Source: Baffinella frigidus (lineage: Eukaryota; Cryptophyceae; Cryptomonadales; Baffinellaceae). Taken from it: 24,735 bases of DNA. The position numbers and the translations under genes were made by a program. Shown piece by piece: positions 10,504-24,269 of this stretch (within the stretch, counting starts at the first letter, position 1; each line of letters begins with the position of its first letter). The notes under the pieces were generated by a model. It ran no database searches and was not told the DNA's origin. It was given only the letters and a program-made list of their open reading frames with translations. The stretch lies in the NCBI GenBank assembly GCA_026770585.1, contig MU646303.1, positions 1,523,795 through 1,548,529 on the forward strand. Direction: 5' to 3'.

Positions 10504-11003
10504 NNNNNNNNNNNNNNNNNNNNNNNNNNNNNNNNNNNNNNNNNNNNNNNNNNNNNNNNNNNNNNNNNNNNNNNNNNNNNNNNNNNNNNNNNNNNNNNNN
10601 NNNNNNNNNNNNNNNNNNNNNNNNNNNNNNNNNNNNNNNNNNNNNNNNNNNNNNNNNNNNNNNNNNNNNNNNNNNNNNNNNNNNNNNNNNNNNNNNNNNN
10701 NNNNNNNNNNNNNNNNNNNNNNNNNNNNNNNNNNNNNNNNNNNNNNNNNNNNNNNNNNNNNNNNNNNNNNNNNNNNNNNNNNNNNNNNNNNNNNNNNNNN
10801 NNNNNNNNNNNNNNNNNNNNNNNNNNNNNNNNNNNNNNNNNNNNNNNNNNNNNNNNNNNNNNNNNNNNNNNNNNNNNNNNNNNNNNNNNNNNNNNNNNNN
10901 NNNNNNNNNNNNNNNNNNNNNNNNNNNNNNNNNNNNNNNNNNNNNNNNNNNNNNNNNNNNNNNNNNNNNNNNNNNNNNNNNNNNNNNNNNNNNNNNNNNN
11001 NNN
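10504..11003. other. Assembly gap of exactly 500 N
   Basis: The run of N is 500 bases, a size often used as a placeholder, so true length is unknown. It interrupts the minus-strand frame from 11,510. Open frames that cross it are not meaningful. Confidence 0.98.
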
Positions 11004-11510
11004 CCCCCCCTTGTCTCCAACCTGCTCTCCAACCTCCTCTCCCCCGCCCTTATTCACAACTTCTCCTGCCTCGCCGCCGCCCGGTCCATCATCCTCGAGT
11101 GAACTACTTTCCACAGGAGCGTCAGCTGCCGCTTTTTTTGAGGCACGCCCAGGCGCAGAAGACGCGCCCTTTTTCATCGCAGCGAGTTTTTTCCGCGATG
11201 GCTTCCCTCCTCGGAGCTGAAGGACGGCGTCGAGTCCCAACCCAGCCGCGTCCCGCATGCCGATCCCCGAAACACCCCCGACTGCGCCCACTGACCCCCC
11301 TCGTAGCACCGCCGGGACGTATCGCACCGTATGCGCAAGAGACGCGGTGAGAGAAACAGCGAGGCTGGGGCCGCAGATCGAGGAGCAACCTGCAACGAGG
11401 AGCGCTGCGAAAAGAGGGAGCGCACGCCTTCTGCAGAGCTGCTGGGATGTCGTCGCATGGCACCGGGGACCAGAGGCTCTGGCACGCGTCCGAACGGATG
11501 GTGGCGACAT
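11004..11510 (-). CDS. N-terminal part of a protein with hydrophobic leader and LRGG motifs, cut by gap
   Basis: From ATG at 11,510 the frame runs open to the gap. About residues 30-60 hold a hydrophobic stretch (ALPLFAALLVAG ... SLAVSLTASLA) after basic residues, resembling a signal peptide or anchor. Two LRGG motifs follow (VPAVLRGGS and LQLRGGKPSRKK), then Lys/Ala-rich and Gly/Glu-rich text (GGGEAGEVVNKGG). I recall LRGG after the signal peptide in secondary-plastid algae, so ER or plastid targeting is possible. The frame also extends upstream to an ATG at 11,678, and an internal ATG at 11,177 would give a basic nuclear-type N-terminus. It may be the first exon of the WD40 gene or of a separate gene. 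Confidence 0.5.
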
Positions 11511-11758
11511 GGTACACGTTACGGATGGCGGCAAGCTCAGCTTCCAGAGCCTACACCCGCAAGAAGCGATCCGTCCCACCAGAATGGCAGAATCCTGGGT
11601 CAAATTTTCGATTTTAGGAGGTCGCGTGTGGGACGAGCCTAAACCGGGATATACGAATATTTCGTATATGGACACCACTGTGCGCTGGCACCTATCGTCG
11701 TTCTAACTTTCTGCGAACAAGAGGGGCAGCGTTGTACACCAACAGTCATCCTCCAAAC
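11511..11758. promoter_or_regulatory. Putative bidirectional promoter between divergent starts
   Basis: The 248 bp lie between the minus-strand ATG at 11,510 and the Rab1 ATG at 11,759. A 21-bp palindrome, ATATACGAA-TAT-TTCGTATAT (11,649-11,669), lies about 90 bp upstream of Rab1 and is the most AT-rich element here. A shared regulatory role is inferred from position only. Confidence 0.4.
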
Positions 11759-16979
<5,221 letters not shown>

Positions 16980-17074
16980 GGGGGGGCCAACTGCAGTCTA
17001 GACCAGTACACACTGGACGCGACTTGGTAGTTGCCGCGTCCAATTAGAGCAATTTGTACCTCGGGTGCAGCAGG

Positions 17075-17172
17075 GATGGCAGCGAGTAGGCTCATACACC
17101 CTACCGTAGGGCCCTAGGACCTACCTAGGACCTCCTGGAGGTCGAATTCGACCCCCGCGCCACTTAAGGGAT
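17075..17172. mobile_element. Foldback family B copy downstream of Rab1
   Basis: Shares CTCATACACCCTACCGTAGG and the CCACTTAAGGGAT right end with other family B copies; the left end is eroded. It lies about 100 bp past the Rab1 stop, so it may fall in the 3' UTR. Confidence 0.8.
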
Positions 17173-17255
17173 GGCAGCCGCCTGCGTAGAGGGCGCCACG
17201 TTTGTTGGTCGCGTGCGGGGTTGCACCCCCGCGGGACTTGTGGGGACGGCCCCTA

Positions 17256-17380
17256 AAGGGGTACCTCGCTCATGAGAAAACGCACCCCCCCCCCCCTCTA
17301 GGACCACCGTAGGACCCTAGGAATCGGCCTACTGTAGGGTCCTAGTGTGGGGCGTTGTTTTATGAGTGAGGTACCCCTGT
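17256..17380. mobile_element. Foldback family A copy
   Basis: Left end AAGGGGTACCTCGCTCATG, right end TATGAGTGAGGTACCCCTG, with a CCTACTGTAGGGTCCTAG centre. It lies between two family B copies, downstream of Rab1. Confidence 0.92.
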
Positions 17381-17505
17381 AGGATATTAGGCTCTTGGCT
17401 ATTTCGGGGTGGTTCTGCCTCAGGAGGAGATAACCCTCGTTTGGAATAAACTCATCAGTGTTCACAAAGCGGAGGTTGGGGGCAGGGAAAGGCATGCGGC
17501 GCTGC

Positions 17506-17745
17506 TATCCCTTAAGTGGCGAGCAGGCTCATACGCCCTACCGTAGGGCCCTAGGACCTGCCTAGGACCTGTAGAGGGTCGTTTAAGACCCCCTCGCCAC
17601 TTAAGTGATAACTGCGGTCCCGCGCGTGCGTCACCTATGACAGCCCTCAAGTGGCGAGTAGGCACATACGCCCTACCGTAGGGCATACGTAGGAGCTTAC
17701 GACCTCAGTGAGGTAAATTTTGAACCCATGGTCAGTTACGGGATA
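17506..17745. mobile_element. Two foldback family B copies
   Basis: 17,506-17,610 has well-kept ends (TATCCCTTAAGTGGCGAG ... CTCGCCACTTAAGTGATA). 17,637-17,745 keeps CAAGTGGCGAGTAGGC and the CCCTACCGTAGGG core but its right end is diverged. The interval 17,381-17,505 shows nothing recognisable. Confidence 0.88.
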
Positions 17746-17849
17746 GCGTGCGTGGGGATAGCGTTGATTGCGGTGCAGAGCGCGACAGCGGGGTTCGGGG
17801 GAAGCGGGGTTCGGGCGAGCGCGACAGCGGGGTTCGGGGAAAAGCCGGC

Positions 17850-18005
17850 AAACATGTGAATGCGTTGCAGAATGGGGGCGAGTATTTGAATTGTATGGGC
17901 CTTCTGCAAGACACTGCAACGTGTTTTCTAGTACTACGTGCCGTCTTTAAAACACTTGAGGGCCACGGACTTACCACCAACGGCATTATTCAATTAAAAG
18001 TCCTG
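17850..18005 (+). repeat. Dispersed repeat E, copy 1
   Basis: Shares CACTGCAACGTGTT, TTTAAAACACTTG and CAACGGCATTATTCAATTAAAAGTC with 21,250-21,425 in the same orientation. A tract of GAAGCGGGGTTCGGG units precedes it (about 17,780-17,845) and a CT-rich microsatellite follows (18,045-18,150). Confidence 0.87.
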
Positions 18006-18235
18006 CCTCCCTGTCACTCTGCTTCTGGCTGTCTCTTTTACCCTACCTCTTTCTCTCTCTCAGGCTGGAGTCTCAGCTGGCCTTTTTTTTCGTTTCTCTC
18101 TTTCTGTTTCTCTCTCTATTTCTCTTTCTTTCTCAATCTTTCTTTCTCAAAGGGTGGTCCAAAGTGTGGCATGCGACAGCGTACCACAAACATTTCTAAA
18201 CTCACACACCGGGGACCCAAGTCGGAATAGGCCCC

Positions 18236-18385
18236 GTAGGTATCAAATGATTGGGAAAAGGTTCTTTAGGTCCTTGAGGTTTTAAATGCCCCCAACGTGG
18301 CCCAACGACACGCCTTTCCGTAGAAAAGATCTGCAGAAAAAGCAGTTTTTTGCTTTCGGGTCCTTTGGTGCTTAGGTGTTTTTTG
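18236..18385 (+). repeat. Dispersed repeat D, copy 1
   Basis: Contains GGTTTTAAATGC, CCAACGACACGCC, TTCCGTAGAAA and CTGCAGAAAAAGCA followed by TTTTTTGCTTTCGG. Related copies recur at 19,618-19,716, 19,888-20,012, 20,095-20,260, 20,362-20,540 and 21,055-21,140, all in the same orientation. Confidence 0.87.
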
Positions 18386-18420
18386 TTACAATCGCATCGA
18401 AGACCATGCCCACCTGAGTC

Positions 18421-18723
18421 TTGAGGGAATGGGAACAATCTATGGATGAGCTCCCCGATCCTACCTACTTCGGCTGGACCAAGCCCCCTTTTCTTGCACC
18501 TGTCAAGGTGTCAATCTCGAAAGTTGACACCTGCTGGCGCTTGGAGTTCCCCGCTAGGCTGGGTACTCCGAGTCCAATGCAAATGGCTCCAATTGCTCCC
18601 CTTGTGGGCGAAACGGCTGGGGAGGATTCGGCCCCAAATCTCGGCGGATCCGAATTAGGATCTGCAGCTCCAATGTTCTGGTCCGGTGGCACGCCGTCAG
18701 GCTTTCCCCGGATGCGTCAGTAA
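18421..18723 (+). CDS. Unrecognised open frame, about 93-100 codons
   Basis: From an internal ATG at 18,442 it reads MDELPDPTYFGWTKPPFLAP and continues open to TAA after residue 93. No domain recognised. It lies in a repeat-free, lower-GC island (18.42-19.47 kb) between D repeats. The opposite strand is also partly open, so coding status is weak. Confidence 0.2.
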   Translation: MREWEQSMDELPDPTYFGWTKPPFLAPVKVSISKVDTCWRLEFPARLGTPSPMQMAPIAPLVGETAGEDSAPNLGGSELGSAAPMFWSGGTPSGFPRMRQ

Positions 18724-19021
18724 AGTTCACAAGCCCCCCTGTATCGCTATCTTCAGTTACATGGCCGGGTTTTCTCATGTTAATGCTGTGGAATGTTCTA
18801 AAGGATCTGTCGATACATGTCAGTGTCGCATGGGCCTTTCAGGTTTTGTGTCACCGTACGGCGTCGTTCCCTTTCGACTGACAGGCGAGCCTACGCAAAG
18901 AAACTCATGTGCATGCATGAGTCTGTGCATACAGACACTTTTGAGCTTCACTGGTCCCTTTATTACTCTCGTCGAGGGCCATACATACACATGATTCACA
19001 CTCAGAGTGTGTCGAGTTTCA

Positions 19022-19433
19022 TCACTCATCCACATCGTCTTTGTCGAAAGATTCATCGAGCTCCTCTAAGAGCACCGCAGCCTGTTCTAAAAGCTCTCCT
19101 GCTTGTGTGAATTCCAACGTGCGGCTGTCCTGCCTCCTAGTACCCGCAGTGGCAGATCCCAATGAGTTTTGGTTGAAACGCACCCACACGTCTCCATTTA
19201 ATCCTGGGTCCTTGGGTACCCAGGATTCGAGGGCGACGCCTGTTTTAAAGGTCTTCTTCCCTATCTGCGTGCGACTAGTGGGACTCGGCTCGTCCCACGG
19301 CTTAGCGTCGATCTTGTCTGCGAGTTGCTCGGCGGTCGGCGCCCGGAGTACACTGCCCCAGGGTGGAGATTCCTTCAACGAACCCTCAACAGAGAGGGCG
19401 TCAGCGAGCGAAGCAGGGTCCCTACGCAAGATC
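19022..19433 (-). CDS. Unrecognised terminal exon with acidic C-terminus
   Basis: On the minus strand a TTTTCAG acceptor (about 19,434-19,440) is followed by an open frame of 137 codons ending in TGA at 19,022. It has balanced, protein-like composition: ADALSVEGSLKESPPWGS, then TFKTGVALESWVPKDPGLNG and an acidic C-terminus (LLEELDESFDKDDVDE). There is no ATG near its start, so it would be a 3' exon; no upstream partner was found in the repeats to its right. I do not recognise a family. Confidence 0.4.
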
Positions 19434-19617
19434 TGAAAAGACGAGCAACCGAAAAGAAGTCGAGATCTCGGGGTTCACCTTTGGGACAAAGAGCCACAGC
19501 CGAGGTCTTCACGCCCAAAGCCGCATGACTTCCGCCATTCCACCCATGATTTTCGCTATTTTTGCCTGGGGCATTTTAGTCAACTTTGGCCACCGAATAA
19601 ATGAAAAAGGTCGAAAA

Positions 19618-20012
19618 TAAAACGAAACTCCTTTTAGGTTCTTTGAGCTCCCAAAATAGGAGGACACCGGATCTGGTTCTGTAGAAAGGCCATGCTTCCT
19701 TTCGGGTCGCATGAAGCCCCCCTGTATACCCCTTAAGTGCCCAGGCCGTCAAATTTGAGGGCCAAGAGGTCCTAGGTAGGTCCTAGGACCCTACCGTAGG
19801 GCGTATGTGCCTACTGGGCACTTTTAAAAGGGATAGAGGATCGCGGCATAAACCGGCTAAAGGGTATCCTCATCGTCCTCCATCGGGACCTTTCCGGTCC
19901 TTTGGGTCCTTTCCGGGACCTTGAGGTCCTTGAGGTTCTTCGAGCTCCCAACATAGGCGGACACCGGAACTTATCCTGTAGAAAGGCCATGCTTCCTTTC
20001 GGATCGGATCAC
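19618..20012 (+). repeat. Repeat D copies 2 and 3 with a family B foldback between
   Basis: Two D-type copies (19,618-19,716 and 19,888-20,012) share GAGCTCCCAA, AGGCGGACACCGG/AGGAGGACACCGG and GTAGAAAGGCCATGCTTCCT. Between them 19,725-19,835 is a family B foldback in reverse orientation (CCCTTAAGTGCCCAGG ... GGGCACTTTTAAAAGGGATA). GGTCCTTT-type short repeats cluster at 19,880-19,940. Confidence 0.85.
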
Positions 20013-20094
20013 ATCAGGCCCCCCGTTGCAGAAGGATCGCGGCAGAAACCAGCTCAAGGGTATCCTCATCTGATTACATCGGGCAGTGTCCTTT

Positions 20095-20640
20095 AGGTCC
20101 TTTATTTTTTAATTTCTCCCAACATATGCCAACGACACGCCCTTCCGTAGAAAGGACTGCAGAGAACAAAAAATTGCTTTTGGATCGCGTTTAGCTCTCC
20201 AGTGCAGAGGCTCGTGAAGAGGGGATGAAGGGTGACTCTGTCGGGGTGTTTGATTGCTTCCAAGTAGGAGCGCGCCCGCACACACACCGAGCCCAAGTCA
20301 GCCGTTATGCGGCTCATGATATCCCATGGTTGAAGTTTAAGAGCTTCAATCACGAATACCCCACTTTAGGTCCTCTAGGTTTTAATTTCTCCCAACATAT
20401 GCCAACGACACGCCCTTCCGTAGAAAGGACTGCAGAGAAAGCATTTTTGCTTTCGGATCGCGTTTGGCTCTCCAGCGCAGAGGCTCGTGAAGAGGGGATA
20501 AAGGGTGGCTCTGTTGGGGTGCTTGAGTTAGGCCAATGAGGCACAGGCTCGCACACACACCGAACCCAAGTCAGCCGGTTCTGAGGCTCATGGTATCCCA
20601 TGGTTGAAGTTTAAGAGCTTCAATCACGAATACCCCACAA
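20095..20640 (+). repeat. Direct duplication of about 270 bp carrying repeat D
   Basis: Units from about 20,095 and 20,365 share AACATATGCCAACGACACGC, CCGTAGAAAGGACTGCAGAG, GCTCTCCAG.GCAGAGGCTC, AAGAGGGGAT, the CACACACACCGA stretch and finally GAAGTTTAAGAGCTTCAATC (20,333 and 20,606). They differ by scattered substitutions and small indels. Confidence 0.92.
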
Positions 20641-20869
20641 GGTGAGAGTGATTGTGAGGTGGTGTGAGGTGAAATCAGTTAGACACCAAAGATGAAAGGA
20701 GAGAAATGTGGTTGTGTAGGGGTTTCTCCCAATGTACGGATGTCAGAAAAGTAAAGGATAATTCAAGCGTCAGAAATAACAACTTTCGTCAGGGTATTGG
20801 TAAAGCAAGAGGAAAAGAAAAAGAAGGGGGGGAAACTGACCGCCGGGTCAGTTCCCGCCCACGTTAGTA
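20641..20869. other. Interval with no recognised feature
   Basis: Purine-rich DNA with GTGAGGTG-like text at 20,640-20,670 and an AAGAGGAAAAG tract at 20,808-20,830. No exon, RNA gene or foldback was recognised. Confidence 0.6.
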
Positions 20870-21048
20870 TCCATCTAACGCGGGCTGGCACCGGCCCGCG
20901 TTAGCACCGCAGCAACACTCACCCGCATTAGCATTCACGCGCAACAGCACTCAGGCGCGTCAACCACCACCCCCGTTAGCACCCACACACGTCACATACG
21001 TCAGCACCCACGCGCGTCAACACCCACGCGTGTCATTCCCCGCCGAGC
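20870..21048 (+). repeat. Degenerate GCGTTAGCACCCAC minisatellite
   Basis: About ten diverged units of 15-20 bp such as CGCGTTAGCACC, CCCGCATTAGCATTCACG and CGCGTCAACACCCACG. Period and sequence drift along the array. Confidence 0.85.
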
Positions 21049-21054
21049 GGTCCT

Positions 21055-21201
21055 GCCCTTTAGGTCCTTTAGGTTTTAAATGCTCCCAACATACGCCAAC
21101 GACACGCCCTTCCGTGGAAAGGACTGCAGAGAAAGCATTTTTGCTTTGCAAAAGCATTTTTGCTTTGCAAAAGCGTTTTTGCTTTACAAAAAGGATTTTT
21201 G
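21055..21201 (+). repeat. Repeat D copy 6 with expanded hairpin tail
   Basis: The D body ends in AAAGCATTTTTGCTTT, a short palindrome which is then tandemly repeated three to four times (21,137-21,201). Other D copies carry only one such unit. Confidence 0.9.
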
Positions 21202-21249
21202 CCAGGAGTGCGAACACACATGAGGTTGCGAGCCCCTTGATCTCCTAAA

Positions 21250-21425
21250 GTGGCCAGTCCTGCAAAGTTGCATGTGTTTCAGGGGGGGGCCGAATATAAT
21301 TTCAATTGTAATTGGCCGTCTTGAACACACTGCAACGTGTTGTCTGGTACAAACATATGCTTTAAAACACTTGTGGGACATGACCTTGTGTAACAACGGC
21401 ATTATTCAATTAAAAGTCCGTCAAG
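21250..21425 (+). repeat. Dispersed repeat E, copy 2
   Basis: Same orientation as 17,850-18,005, sharing CACTGCAACGTGTTGTCT, TTTAAAACACTTG and AACGGCATTATTCAATTAAA. With copy 1 it brackets all six D copies and the unrecognised frames. Confidence 0.87.
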
Positions 21426-21655
21426 ATTCAACTGGCTCTGTGGAAGTTCAGCAAATCACGATTCTAGTTGTCGTGCCCAAGAAGTTTAAATTTTTTTTCC
21501 CTACGGTAGGCAATCTGTAGGGACATATGGCAAAATTCACTTTTAGCCATATATTGTTTTTGTCAGCGGATCGAATTCCACCCGCCGTGGGCGGAAATCA
21601 GAGATCTTGAAGTAAGGATTTGAAGAGAAACCAAGCTCCTTAGATAGCCAAGGCA

Positions 21656-22331
21656 ATGGCGGCACATTTGCGACTTCCATCAAGGTTCGCGCCGCTGGTG
21701 ATCTCACCGACGCCCATCAGGCCGCACTCGCCGGCCTTCTCTTCCTCGTTCAGGTCTGCACCCGCCGTCCATTCAGATCCTGCAGAGAGGCATGCCTCGT
21801 ACCGCCTTTCGCGCGCACCCGTTGCAGGGGGGGAGAGGTCGGCCCGCCGCAGGGGTTCTCCCCCCACGGCCCGGTTGGTCCTGGCGCTCACCCGTCTTTC
21901 CTTACCACAGGAATGACACGCGTCCAGCGACCACTTCCCGGTTGGACAAGAATTCGTTGTCGTATCTGGGCGCCGACGAGGACTGTGAAGACCTTGGGCT
22001 CGAGATCTTTTCAATCCTCCATGGCGCGCCCGTTTCTTCGTCCTTCTCTGACTCCACGCACGCGGCCAACATTCTCAAGGCTGGGCAGGACCTACTGAAG
22101 CCGCCCTCACGCAACCAGAACCCAGTGTTGAGCCACCCCAACTTTTCGTCGACGACGATGAAGCGTGATTCGGACAGCTTCTCTTCGGCGCTGTCAGAGG
22201 CGCTCAGCGGGGACAACACCCCGGTGCGGCACGGCAGCAACGCTACCAGCAGCGATCGCCAGAGCTTGTCCAACCGGTGCCACCGGGGGAGCATCGACAG
22301 CAACGACAGCTTCTTCTGTATGTCGCCATAG
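21656..22331 (+). CDS. Small two-exon gene, Ser-rich protein of 149 aa
   Basis: Exon 1 21,656-21,684 and exon 2 21,911-22,331 (TAG). The GT donor after TCA AG at 21,685 and the TTACCACAG acceptor at 21,910 join in phase, giving MAAHLRLPSRNDTRPATTSR. This split-Arg join is the only simple one found that gives an ATG start and keeps exon 2 open. Exon 2 encodes an acidic segment (YLGADEDCEDLGLEIFSIL), a linker with LLKPPSRNQNPVLSHPNF, then a Ser-rich tail (KRDSDSFSSALSEALSG, NATSSDRQSLSNR, SIDSNDSFFCMSP) with possible phosphorylation sites. No family recognised. The start is inferred from phase; the exon 2 frame is better supported. A further upstream exon cannot be excluded. Confidence 0.6.
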
Positions 22332-22336
22332 ACCCC

Positions 22337-22480
22337 CTCTAGAAATCGCGCGGTGCCGCCGCCTTACGCCCGGCCCCTGTGGAGAGTGTCGACCAACACC
22401 CCGCCTGAGGGGGCGGGGTCGACATCCCACCTCTAGAAATCGCGCGGTGCCGCGGCCTTACGCCCGGCCCCTGCAGCGGG
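22337..22480 (+). repeat. Duplicated 3' flank and exon-end copy
   Basis: CCTCTAGAAATCGCGCGGTG and the following CTTACGCCCGGCCCCTG occur at 22,337 and 22,431. A GC-rich inverted repeat bounded by GTCGACC and GGTCGAC lies between (22,388-22,423). The second unit runs into GCAGCGGGGACAACCCC, resembling CTCAGCGGGGACAACACCCC in the exon above. Confidence 0.85.
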
Positions 22481-22493
22481 GACAACCCCACGT

Positions 22494-22609
22494 ATATACC
22501 CACCTTTATCTCTTTAGAATGCCTCCTTCCGGCCCTACGTGGTTCGGCAAGATATACCCACCTTTATCTCTTTAGAATGCCTCCTTCCGGCCCTACGTGG
22601 TTCGGCAAG
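22494..22609 (+). repeat. Perfect 58-bp tandem duplication
   Basis: Two identical units starting ATATACCCACCTTTATCTC and ending GTGGTTCGGCAAG, at 22,494-22,551 and 22,552-22,609. Absence of differences implies a recent duplication or an assembly artefact. Confidence 0.97.
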
Positions 22610-23060
22610 GGGCAAGGGCGCGCAATTAAGGGCCATCTGGCCCAGCTGCGGCGCAAACGTGTAGTGTACCAACCTCAAGAATCCGGCAGGCCCCATCAAT
22701 TGGCTGCCGTGAACTGAAAAATGTGATCGAATAAATATGTCTACTTCTGTCAATCGCCAGTGTGTCTGCTCGACGTTCCTTTCACGAGGAGGGCGTTGGG
22801 TTTGTATGGTATCGGCAGACTCAACACCCCTTAATAAATACATGATGTCGAAGGGGACCGACCGAGGAAAGAGGGGCCGTGTGGGGGCAAGCGGCTGGCT
22901 TGTACCCAGCGCGCACAGGAGTATCTCCCTTGGTACAGTGGTAGATCGCACACAAGAAACCGCCCCCCCCTAGGAACCTACAGCAGGAATGTGCCTCGGG
23001 CCCTGCAGTAAAGGGATACATACTTCGTCTACACGAAACCGCTTCTCAAGAAACCACACC
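22610..23060. other. Interval without recognised gene
   Basis: No exon recognised. A fragment like the interior of a family A foldback (AAGAAACCGCCCCCCCCTAG, 22,956-22,980) and a stretch resembling 23,338-23,365 (GGAGTATCTCCCTTGGTACA, 22,918-22,937) are present. Confidence 0.6.
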
Positions 23061-23067
23061 GGAGCTG

Positions 23068-23250
23068 ACCCCTGCGTTTTCTTAATGTTCTTAACAGAAA
23101 ACGTGGACCGATCCCTTTCCTGCGTTTTCTTAAGTTTTAAGAAAACGCGGGCCGACCGCTTTCTTGCGTTTTCCCAACCTGAAGGAAATCGGACCGACCG
23201 GATTCTCCCTCGGTTTTCTTATTTTAAGAAAACGCAGACCGACCGACCCT
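23068..23250 (+). repeat. Satellite of hairpin-forming units, about 46 bp
   Basis: Four units of form TGCGTTTTCTTA - short loop - TAAGAAAACGC followed by GGACCGACCG-like text, at about 23,072, 23,120, 23,165 and 23,210. Units 2 and 4 have near-perfect arms; units 1 and 3 are eroded. Confidence 0.92.
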
Positions 23251-23254
23251 CGAG

Positions 23255-23336
23255 CAAGAGTGTTCTTGTAGCCGAGGTATCCCTGTATGATGGTCCTGGG
23301 GGGAGGGGGCGTGTTCTTATGAGCGAGGTACCCCTG
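23255..23336. mobile_element. Foldback family A, truncated right ends
   Basis: Two right-hand ends in tandem: GTAGCCGAGGTATCCCTGTA (23,269-23,288) and CTTATGAGCGAGGTACCCCTG (ending at 23,335). No left terminus is present. Confidence 0.82.
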
Positions 23337-24269
23337 CAGAGGAGAATCGCCCTTGGTACAGGCGAACGTGCATCTCTCGTGCACCACGCTGGGTACACGG
23401 GTGCCTCGCTCATAAGGAAGCGCCTCCTCCTCGGACCCTACAGTAGGCCTATGCCCAGGGCCCTATGGAAGCCCTAGGGGGGGGGGGGCGCTTTCTTATG
23501 AGCCAGGCACCCCTGCAACCTCTGGAGTGATGGTGGCGAGATCGTGTCGGGAAACCCATCAAGCAGGGTGTGCGGAATGGCCAACAGTGCACCAACACGT
23601 GCTCGCTACCTTCCAACTCGAAACTGAGAGACCTGTAATGATACCAACATGCCCATCACCCCCCCTTCCCTCACGGGGTACAGGTGACTTGTACAGGGGT
23701 ACCTCGCTCATAAGAAAGCGCACAACCCTACAGTACGCCTATGCCCAGGACCCTATGGTGGTCCTATGGGGGGGGGCAGTTTCTTATGAGCGAGGTACCC
23801 CTGCCCCCCCCCCGCCCCCCGCCCCCCCCAAAGATCCAACGTCCTCTGTGCCGTGTGATGTGAAGACCTGGCTAGGAGGAGCCCGCCTCGGGATGCCGTC
23901 GGAGCCACTGCTCACACCCCGCAAAAGGCGCGGCGCGATCAACGCCTCTCCCTGCACTGCGAGAGTGGACTACCTGGAGGTCCACTTACATGTAGTGACC
24001 TCTACAGGGGTACCTCGCTCATAAGAAACTGCCCCCCCCCCCTAGCTAGGACCACCACAGCCCCCTGGGCATAGTCCTACTGTACAATGTAGGGTCCTAG
24101 GGGGTGGCGGTTTCTTATGAGCGAGGTACCCACGGACCAACACCTGACACTTGTTGAGGACTATCCGGGGATAGGCCGGCCTCGGCAGACGTTGGGGCCA
24201 TTGGCCGAGGAAGCAACGCACGATGCTTCCCCCCGGAACGCGACGTACACAGGGATACCTCGCGCATGA
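23328..24269 (+). CDS. Hypothetical frame left open if foldback elements are spliced
   Basis: Segments 23328-23400, 23507-23698, 23795-24009 and 24126-24269 stay in one frame if family A elements are removed as GT-AG introns (23401-23506, 23699-23794, 24010-24125). Removing the 106-nt first one avoids an in-frame stop inside the element. Text between elements includes VMVARSCRETHQ, SVPCDVKTWLGG, LTPRKRRGAINASP and PTDQHLTLVEDYPG. The frame ends in the next element. There is no recognised domain and no start. Part of the segments is proline homopolymer, so chance is a serious alternative. Confidence 0.22.
23395..23515. mobile_element. Foldback family A copy
   Basis: Left end ACACGGGTGCCTCGCTCAT, right end TTATGAGCCAGGCACCCCTG; GT occurs at 23,401 and AG at 23,505-23,506. 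Compensating changes keep the two termini complementary (GGTGCC/GGCACC in place of GGTACC). Confidence 0.93.
23693..23803. mobile_element. Foldback family A copy
   Basis: Termini ACAGGGGTACCTCGCTCAT and ATGAGCGAGGTACCCCTG, perfect over at least 25 bp. Centre CCTACAGTACGCCTATGCCC. A C-homopolymer stretch follows at 23,804-23,830. Confidence 0.95.
24004..24131. mobile_element. Foldback family A copy
   Basis: Termini ACAGGGGTACCTCGCTCAT and ATGAGCGAGGTACCC. Interior TAGGACCACCACAGCCCC and CCTACTGTACAATGTAGGG; the right edge has lost the final CTGT. Confidence 0.94.

Noticed and set aside
10286-11678. Long frames crossing the N block on both strands
   Set aside because: Their length comes from undefined bases. 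Only the minus-strand part from 11,510 to the gap was kept.
22989-23477. A 162-codon plus-strand frame
   Set aside because: It runs through the hairpin satellite and into a foldback element. Only the short segment from 23,328 is discussed, as part of the splicing hypothesis.
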